In this document: positions 58,775-63,830 of the stretch, piece by piece
Layout of the letters: each line of letters begins with the position of its first letter
Position numbering within the stretch: the first letter of the stretch is position 1
Position numbers and translations under genes: made by a program
From: Treponema sp.
GTDB taxonomy: Bacteria > Spirochaetota > Spirochaetia > Treponematales > Treponemataceae
Direction of reading: 5' to 3'
Length of the DNA stretch: 63,830 bases
Assembly (NCBI GenBank): GCA_016296655.1
Contig: JAEDIW010000010.1
Location: forward strand, 1 to 63,830
Notes under the pieces: generated by a model
Seen by the model: the letters and a program-made list of their open reading frames with translations, nothing else
Told to the model about the DNA's origin: nothing
The model's database searches: none

Positions 58775-59255
58775 TTCAGTATTAGTTTCTGTTCAGGAGG
58801 GTCTGCCAGAACCATCATGGTTTGCCCATGTTGAAAAGTTTGTCCTTCTTGCCATGGAAAAACTTGGTTATGATGGAGAAGAGCTTTCCATAATGTTCAC
58901 AGATGATACTTTGATGCAGGAATTAAACAAATCTTATCGGAATATCGATTCTTCTACAGATGTACTTTCTTTTGAAAACGGAGAAGAGTATAATGATGAA
59001 GATGGTAATAAATGGCTTAATGCAGGAGACATTGCAATCAGTCTTGATATGCTGCCGGTAAATGCTGCATATTTTAACTGTTCAGAAAATGAAGAGTTGA
59101 AGAGACTTTTGGTTCATGGTCTTTTGCATTTAAACGGCATGGATCATGGTGATGAGCATATTGAAAAAAATCAACTTCCTGTATGCGAAATGCTGGTAAC
59201 GCAGGAAAATTTGCTTTCTGAATTGAAAGATGAAATTATTATAGGTAATGAATAA
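58767..59255 (+). CDS. ybeY: Endoribonuclease YbeY
   Basis: Zinc-dependent single-strand endoribonuclease, 162 aa, needed for 16S rRNA 3' processing and ribosome quality control. The metal site is HGLLHLNGMDHGDEH near residue 113, with TDVLSFENGEE earlier. It overlaps pgpH by 8 bp. corC starts directly after its stop. Length is typical. Confidence 0.95.
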   Translation: MANSVLVSVQEGLPEPSWFAHVEKFVLLAMEKLGYDGEELSIMFTDDTLMQELNKSYRNIDSSTDVLSFENGEEYNDEDGNKWLNAGDIAISLDMLPVNAAYFNCSENEELKRLLVHGLLHLNGMDHGDEHIEKNQLPVCEMLVTQENLLSELKDEIIIGNE

Positions 59256-60062
59256 ATGGGACTATTTATATTTGGCAAAAAAAACAACAAAAAGCATGAA
59301 TGTGAAACTGTTTCTGAAAAACAGCAGCAGATTTTAAATGAAGAAAAACGGGACATGATTCAGGGCATTGAAGAAATGTCAGAAACTACTGTTAAGGAAG
59401 TTATGGTTCCCCGTATTGATGTTGACTTTTTTCCTGTTGATATTCCAGAAGAAGAACTTTTTGAAAAAATTCTTGCAAGCGGACATTCGCGTTTTCCCGT
59501 ATATGACGGTTCAATTGACAATGTAATTGGAGTTCTTTATGTAAAAGATTTGATTTATGCTTTTGCACGCAAGGAGCCTGTTGATATAAAGAAAATTGTC
59601 CGTAAAGCGTATTTTGTTCCTGAGTCAAAGCATATAGACGGGCTTTTACGTGAATTTAAACGGCGCCACCTGCATATTGCCATTGCAATTGATGAATATG
59701 GCGGAATTTCTGGTATTGTTACGATGGAAGACATTATCGAAGAAATTGTCGGAGATATTCAGGACGAATTTGACAATGAACATGAGGATATTATTCCTTT
59801 GGGAACAGATATCTGGCTTTGCGATGCCCGTGTAAGTCTTGACGATTTGAATGAAAAATTGTCCTCGCAGTTTCCGACAGAAGAATTTGATACGTTGGGA
59901 GGCTTCGTTTTTGACCTTTTTGGGAAAATTCCTGTTAAATTTGAAAAAACTGTCTGGAATAATTTTGATTTTATTATTCAGGACATGGAAGGCCACAGAA
60001 TTAATGTTGTAAAACTGATTCGAAGACCAGGAGATGAAGACCCTGATGGTAAAAAAGAATAG
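59256..60062 (+). CDS. CBS-domain CorC/TlyC-like protein
   Basis: Soluble CBS-pair protein, 268 aa. The CBS region (residues about 48-185) begins VKEVMVPRIDVDFFP and includes SRFPVYDGSIDNVIGVLYVKD and DEYGGISGIVTMEDIIEEIVGDI. A CorC/HlyC transporter-associated domain (residues about 190-262) follows. It lacks the DUF21 membrane part, as in CorC, TlyC and related proteins linked to Mg/Co efflux or once called hemolysins. The start at 59256 is immediately after the ybeY stop. Its end overlaps the TPR gene. Function beyond CBS-type adenine-nucleotide binding is inferred. Confidence 0.88.
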   Translation: MGLFIFGKKNNKKHECETVSEKQQQILNEEKRDMIQGIEEMSETTVKEVMVPRIDVDFFPVDIPEEELFEKILASGHSRFPVYDGSIDNVIGVLYVKDLIYAFARKEPVDIKKIVRKAYFVPESKHIDGLLREFKRRHLHIAIAIDEYGGISGIVTMEDIIEEIVGDIQDEFDNEHEDIIPLGTDIWLCDARVSLDDLNEKLSSQFPTEEFDTLGGFVFDLFGKIPVKFEKTVWNNFDFIIQDMEGHRINVVKLIRRPGDEDPDGKKE

Positions 60063-62157
60063 CCGTTTATTTGGATTAGCCTTTTTGCTGACGGTTTGTA
60101 CATTTGCTTTTTCTTCTCCAAAGACTGCATCGGAATATTACAGTCAGGGAGTTGAATTTCAGCTTTCAGGTCAGTATTTCCCTGCATTAGAATCTTTTCA
60201 GCAATCTGTTCTGATTAACCCTATTTATGGGGATGCGTGGCTGCATCTTGCCCAGTGTTCCTATTATCTTGATAAATATGAAATGGCTCTGCACTATGCA
60301 GAAAATGCAGAAAAATATGCCCTTGAAGATGCCGAAATTCAGAATTTAAAAGGCATGATTTACATAGCTTTGGGAAATCTGGAAAATGCCCGTGCGATTT
60401 TTGAAGCTGTACTGAAAAAATATCCAAACAATGTTGAATCCCGCTTTGGACTCGCTGAACTTAATCTGTTTGCAGGGCGACTTGGTGATGCGGAAATTCT
60501 GTATAAAGATGCTTTGAAACGGCATGGAACAAACAGAAAAGCCTTACTGAGTCTGGCTCTGCTTGCCGAAGAACAGGGTAAGTCTGATCTTGCCCGCAGT
60601 TACATTGAACAGGCGCTTGCATGGCATTCAGATAATGCAGAAGTTCATTATCTTGCAGCCTGTCTGCTGTGTCAGGAAAAAAAGTTTGAAGAAGCTGAAT
60701 ATAAAGTTCGTGCAGCGCTTCAACTTGATAATGAATATTATGATGCTTACGAGCTGCTTGCAAACATTCTTTATCTTGAAAAAAAATATACAGAAGCATT
60801 AGATGTCTGCGATTTTTTTATTGATTCAAGACCTTCTGAAAGCCATATATGGTATTTGAAAGGTTTGTGCCTTCAAAGACTTGGCCGGGAAAAGGAAGCC
60901 ATTGACGTTTGGGAAAATGGTCTTTCTGAAAATCCCTATGATGAGCTGATGCGCTCGGCTCTTGAACTTCTGGCTGAAAAAATTGTTCCTCTGGAAGATG
61001 AGCGCAGGTCTGACTGGGCGGCCTTTCATATTGAAAAAGCGCGTGCCTATGAAAAAAACTTTCAGGGAAGTGCGATGCGCTTTGAATATCAGCGTGCATT
61101 GAAATTGAGTCCTTTCAATATTGAAGCAAGAAAGTCATATTCTCAGCAGCTTTTGCGGGATGGACTGCATGAACTTTATCTGGATCAGTTGAAATTTATA
61201 AAAAACAGTCTGGAAAATTCTGGCGAAAAACCTAATGTTGAATTGACTGATACAATTGAAGCTTATGATTCACTTTTGAAAAATACTTTAGCTTCAAAAT
61301 GGAATATAAATGCGTTCATGCTTGAAAAAAAACGCTGGAAACTTGGAATTTATTACATGGACGGAAATGCTGGCCGGAGATATCCTGATTCACAGCAGGT
61401 TGTTTCGGATATGTTTTGCAGTCTTTTTTCTGGATTATCGGCAGCTTCTGTTGATGCCGGCTCTTTTAAGGCAGCAGATTTTGCACAGGCCTTTGCCAAT
61501 GCGCGCTTTTCAGGAATTGATTATTTTATAGTTTTGTCTCTCGAAGAAACAAGTCGGGAACTTGTGCTGAATGCAAGAGTTTGCTCTGCATCTACAGGAA
61601 ACGAGGTTGCTTCTTTTTCAATTTTCAGGACAGGCAATGACAGATATTCGATTTCCCTTAGGCTCCTGAGGCAGAAAATTCTTGAAATTCTTCCTGTGCG
61701 CGGAAAGATTCTTGCACGAAACGGTGATGTTCTGCTTGTGGATTTAGGCCGAAGTGAAGGGGTTACGGAGAATTTTGAATTTGATGTTGTAAAAAAAGGC
61801 GGCATAAAAACTGCTGATATAGGCCCTGGCGTAACTTACCGTGAAAATTCTGTAATTGGAAAGGCTGTTGTTACCAGGGCTGACGGTGATGTTAGCGAAG
61901 TTCGGTTTGTTCAGAAAGGATTTTTTGACAGGCTGAATATTGGTGATGAGATTGTGCTTTCAAAAGTTCCTGACAATTCCCTGTCAGAAAAGGAAAACTC
62001 TGAAATATCTTCGGAAAATGCACCATCAGCAAATGCAGATGGAAAGTCGGCTGTTAAAAATAATGAAGAGGAAAATCCTTTATCTATGGAAGAACTTGGC
62101 CTGTCAAAAACACCTGATCTGATTGAATTAATCAGGAATATCAGGAATGTTGATTAA
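60046..62157 (+). CDS. Large periplasmic TPR protein
   Basis: Exported protein of about 703 aa. A signal peptide (residues 1-23, ending CTFAFSS) is followed by roughly ten TPR units (residues about 30-320; examples EYYSQGVEFQLSGQYFPALE and YDAYELLANILYLEKKYTEA). A second half contains a GRKYPDS-like region, FIVLSLEETSRELVLNARV and a beta-rich end (KILARNGDVLLVDLGRSEGV). The latter resembles FlgT or LPP20-type domains only faintly. The start is ATG 60046 with AGGAG at 60029-60033; ATG 60034 abuts that site. The last 30 bp overlap the convergent gene on the other strand. Confidence 0.8.
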   Translation: MVKKNSRLFGLAFLLTVCTFAFSSPKTASEYYSQGVEFQLSGQYFPALESFQQSVLINPIYGDAWLHLAQCSYYLDKYEMALHYAENAEKYALEDAEIQNLKGMIYIALGNLENARAIFEAVLKKYPNNVESRFGLAELNLFAGRLGDAEILYKDALKRHGTNRKALLSLALLAEEQGKSDLARSYIEQALAWHSDNAEVHYLAACLLCQEKKFEEAEYKVRAALQLDNEYYDAYELLANILYLEKKYTEALDVCDFFIDSRPSESHIWYLKGLCLQRLGREKEAIDVWENGLSENPYDELMRSALELLAEKIVPLEDERRSDWAAFHIEKARAYEKNFQGSAMRFEYQRALKLSPFNIEARKSYSQQLLRDGLHELYLDQLKFIKNSLENSGEKPNVELTDTIEAYDSLLKNTLASKWNINAFMLEKKRWKLGIYYMDGNAGRRYPDSQQVVSDMFCSLFSGLSAASVDAGSFKAADFAQAFANARFSGIDYFIVLSLEETSRELVLNARVCSASTGNEVASFSIFRTGNDRYSISLRLLRQKILEILPVRGKILARNGDVLLVDLGRSEGVTENFEFDVVKKGGIKTADIGPGVTYRENSVIGKAVVTRADGDVSEVRFVQKGFFDRLNIGDEIVLSKVPDNSLSEKENSEISSENAPSANADGKSAVKNNEEENPLSMEELGLSKTPDLIELIRNIRNVD

Positions 62158-63048
62158 ATCCAAAGACGAATCAATCCATTTTTGTGAAAGTTCTGGAAAA
62201 ACATCCTGTACTTTCAAAAATGACATGATTGCATCTTTAAAATTTCCGCTGAAGTACTGACATTCGCCAAGGTAAAAAAGGGCTCTGTCCGTTATATTTT
62301 TGCTGTGGTTTATTGAAAGAAATTCTTTCAGTTTTTCGGTTCCTTCCGTGTATTTTTTCTTTGCAAATGTTGAATGAAGGGTTTCAAAAAGCAGGTAATC
62401 TTCTCCGCCTTCTGGCGAAATCAAATCCTCTTCAAAAGCGTATGGCTCAAGGATTATTTTTTCTGCAGAGGCATCTGTTTTTGTAAATGCCAGTTTTTCA
62501 CCGGCCTTCAATGTCTGTTCTTTCATTGGAAGCACTTTTTTTTCGGCTTGCAGCATATCAAGTGTCGGCAATGGAATTTCGCGCAATGTGCCTTCCGGAT
62601 AAATTTTCTCTTTGGCAGACGGAGTATCTATGGTCTGTTTTTTTATTTCAGGTGTTTTTCTGTGGATTCCGTTTACAGTTGCATTTATTGAAGGCAGAAT
62701 TATCCTGTCTTCTCCGTCTGATGTTTTTACAATGACTGCATAATAATATTCCCTGTAGTCGTAAACTTTGTCCAAAAAAGTGCGTCTGTCAGGAGGAAGT
62801 GATGCAATTCTTGCAGTTGATGAAAGTTCGTATGTCATGGCAAAGGGTTTGTTTGCCCTGTACAGTTCAAAATATTCTGCATTTTTTTCAAGATTTTGGT
62901 CAAACTCCCATGTAAGAAGGATAGAGTCTTTAGACTGGGCTGTTGCGCAGATGTTGAATACGGTTGAGCGTTCGCTCTGTGCAAAGCTGATTCTGCAAAA
63001 TATGAATAAAAGTGCCGCAAAGACCGGCATTCTGTTTTTTTGAGCCAT
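62128..63048 (-). CDS. Secreted FN3/TPR-like protein
   Basis: I do not recognise this family by name. The protein (306 aa) has a signal peptide ending RISFAQ, a fibronectin-III-like domain (residues about 32-115: AQSKDSILLTWEFDQNLEKN, YFELYRANKPF and YAVIVKTSDGEDRI), a linker, and a C-terminal TPR-like stretch (FLSINHSKNITDRALFYLGE; FSGNFKDAIMSFLKVQD). This suggests a periplasmic scaffold. It is convergent with the large TPR gene and shares 30 bp with it. The promoter TTGAGA-17-TAAAAT ends 6 nt before ATG 63048 and no ribosome-binding site is seen. Confidence 0.72.
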   Translation of the reverse strand: MAQKNRMPVFAALLFIFCRISFAQSERSTVFNICATAQSKDSILLTWEFDQNLEKNAEYFELYRANKPFAMTYELSSTARIASLPPDRRTFLDKVYDYREYYYAVIVKTSDGEDRIILPSINATVNGIHRKTPEIKKQTIDTPSAKEKIYPEGTLREIPLPTLDMLQAEKKVLPMKEQTLKAGEKLAFTKTDASAEKIILEPYAFEEDLISPEGGEDYLLFETLHSTFAKKKYTEGTEKLKEFLSINHSKNITDRALFYLGECQYFSGNFKDAIMSFLKVQDVFPELSQKWIDSSLDLINIPDIPD

Positions 63049-63454
63049 AGTTTGATTTTATATGCGATTTATGGAAATCTCAAGTAAGTGCTGCATTTTT
63101 TTTGCCTTTCTCATAATCCATTAGCCTGATGCTGAATGAAAATATCTGGTATTTTTCCTTAAAAAAAACGGCATAAAAAACTGTCTTGCCAGTTTTAAAA
63201 TCTTTGTGCATAATGAACGGGCAAAAAAAGTGAGATAAAATCGGTGAGGTCAAGGCTTTAAGCTCATCGTCTTGGCTCAGCGTATTTTTATGGGAGATGT
63301 AAGATAAAACCGCTAAAATAGCGCGGCTTTATCTTACCTAAAGTTTGCGTTGCAAACTTATTATTGAACTGCTGTTCCTCATTACATTACGGAACAGCGT
63401 AAAAAGTCAATCGATTGTTGAAACAATCTTCTTGACTTTTTATGGGAGATGTAA
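63049..63454 (+). promoter_or_regulatory. 406-bp gap: hairpin array in the leader of the Dabb gene
   Basis: No gene is seen here. Four stems stand in a row: GTAAGATAAA/TTTATCTTAC with inner CGCTA/TAGCG (63299-63337); AAGTTTGC-GTT-GCAAACTT (63341-63359); GCTGTTCC/GGAACAGC (63371-63398); and the 53-bp leader copy (63396-63448) with its own hairpin. The 14-mer TTTTTATGGGAGAT occurs twice (63285-63298, 63437-63450), each time with GTAA after it. The first copy has no start codon, so the region looks like a duplicated leader. Confidence 0.6.
63055..63083 (-). promoter_or_regulatory. Promoter of the FN3/TPR-like gene
   Basis: On the minus strand, TTGAGA (63083-63078), a 17-nt spacer and TAAAAT (63060-63055) are followed by 6 nt and ATG 63048. 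This fits a leaderless message. Confidence 0.55.
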
Positions 63455-63760
63455 ATGGTAAAACATGTAATTTTATGGACTTTGAAAGATGAATTTTCTG
63501 CAGAAGAAAAAGAAAATATTAAAAAAGGTATAAAAGAAGGACTTGAAGGCCTTAAAGGAAAAATCCCTGGTCTTTTGGAAATAAAGGTTAATGCTTATGG
63601 TCGGCTTGACTCTTCTAATGCTGATTTGATGCTTGATTCTACTTTTGAAAATGCACAGGCTCTGAAATCTTATTCAAAACATCCTGAACATGTTGCTGTT
63701 GCTGATTCAAAGGTTCGGCCTTTTACTGCTGCCAGAACCTGCCTTGATTTTGAAATGTAG
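63455..63760 (+). CDS. Dabb-domain (stress-responsive A/B barrel) protein
   Basis: Small protein of 101 aa with the dimeric alpha-beta barrel (Dabb) fold: MVKHVILWTLKDEF at the start, a helix ENIKKGIKEGLEGLKGKIPG, then FENAQALKSYSKHPEHVAVAD and VRPFTAARTCLDFEM. The Dabb family includes stress proteins and small enzymes, and the activity here is unknown. GGGAG at 63444-63448 lies 6 nt before ATG 63455 and belongs to the repeated hairpin leader shared with the gene at 60-863. It is the last gene in the window. Confidence 0.88.
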   Translation: MVKHVILWTLKDEFSAEEKENIKKGIKEGLEGLKGKIPGLLEIKVNAYGRLDSSNADLMLDSTFENAQALKSYSKHPEHVAVADSKVRPFTAARTCLDFEM

Positions 63761-63793
63761 CTGAAATCAGTTATTTATTACAAAATTCTGTAT

Positions 63794-63822
63794 TTGACAT
63801 TGCAAAATATTTATTTTATTCT
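63794..63822 (+). promoter_or_regulatory. Promoter for a gene beyond the window
   Basis: TTGACA (63794-63799), a 17-nt spacer and TATTCT (63817-63822) form a good sigma70-type promoter. AAGGA follows at 63824-63828, close enough to be a ribosome-binding site for a start codon just outside the window. Confidence 0.65.
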
Positions 63823-63830
63823 TAAGGATA

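Noticed and set aside
1..63830. tRNA, rRNA, known riboswitches, dif site and replication origin
   Set aside because: I looked for cloverleaf arms, rRNA landmarks, DnaA-box clusters and dif-like sequences and found none that I would defend by eye.

Overview
The window looks like chromosomal DNA from a treponeme, a low-GC Treponema species other than the T. pallidum group. The evidence is two FlaA filament-sheath proteins, a BMP-type lipoprotein resembling TmpC/PnrA, one long flagellar operon (flgB to fliJ), a uvrA-lptD gene pair of the kind I recall from T. pallidum, and many TPR and LysM envelope proteins. I saw no tRNA, rRNA, CRISPR array or prophage. Most of the sequence is core chromosome, densely packed, with ATGA-type overlaps inside operons.

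Layout. 1-1231: an unrecognised conserved protein behind a hairpin leader, then a GC-rich intergenic repeat. 1232-7240: a four-gene BMP/PnrA-type nucleoside ABC importer and an HD-domain protein. 7276-10513: an IS1595-family transposon, complete with terminal repeats and an 8-bp target duplication, carrying three cargo genes on the opposite strand. 10583-18525: a LysM/LytM-like protein, two DEDD exonuclease-fold proteins, FabF and two phosphohexomutases. 18921-20389: the flaA pair. 21365-29389: the division and wall cluster mraZ-rsmH-ftsL-murF-ftsW-ftsQ-ftsA-ftsZ. 29405-37369: two tyrosine recombinases around a TPR lipoprotein, dprA and topA, then hslVU. 37579-44948: flgB-flgC-fliE-fliF-fliG-fliH-fliI-fliJ. 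44997-49558: a TGS-type nucleoside kinase, a hydroxyacid dehydrogenase, a Zur-like regulator and ZnuA. 49740-62157: uvrA-lptD, then phoH-pgpH-ybeY-corC-TPR. 62128-63760: an FN3/TPR-like protein and a Dabb-domain protein.

How parts work together. The Zur-like repressor probably controls znuA through two near-identical 15-bp palindromes that bracket the znuA promoter. MraZ probably controls its own operon through four GTGGK repeats overlapping the transcription start. Six genes (the second phosphohexomutase, fliE, zur, uvrA, phoH and the 306-aa protein) have a sigma70-like -10 box ending only 6-7 nt before the start codon and no Shine-Dalgarno sequence, so they are likely leaderless.

The most unusual object is the transposon. 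It has a third, internal copy of its right end that supplies the last codon and stop of one cargo gene. That gene encodes five 62-residue zinc-knuckle repeats joined to a nuclease-like domain. Its N-terminal tag and upstream 14-mer recur in a neighbouring cargo gene. Dispersed hairpin and GC-rich repeats occupy several intergenic gaps.
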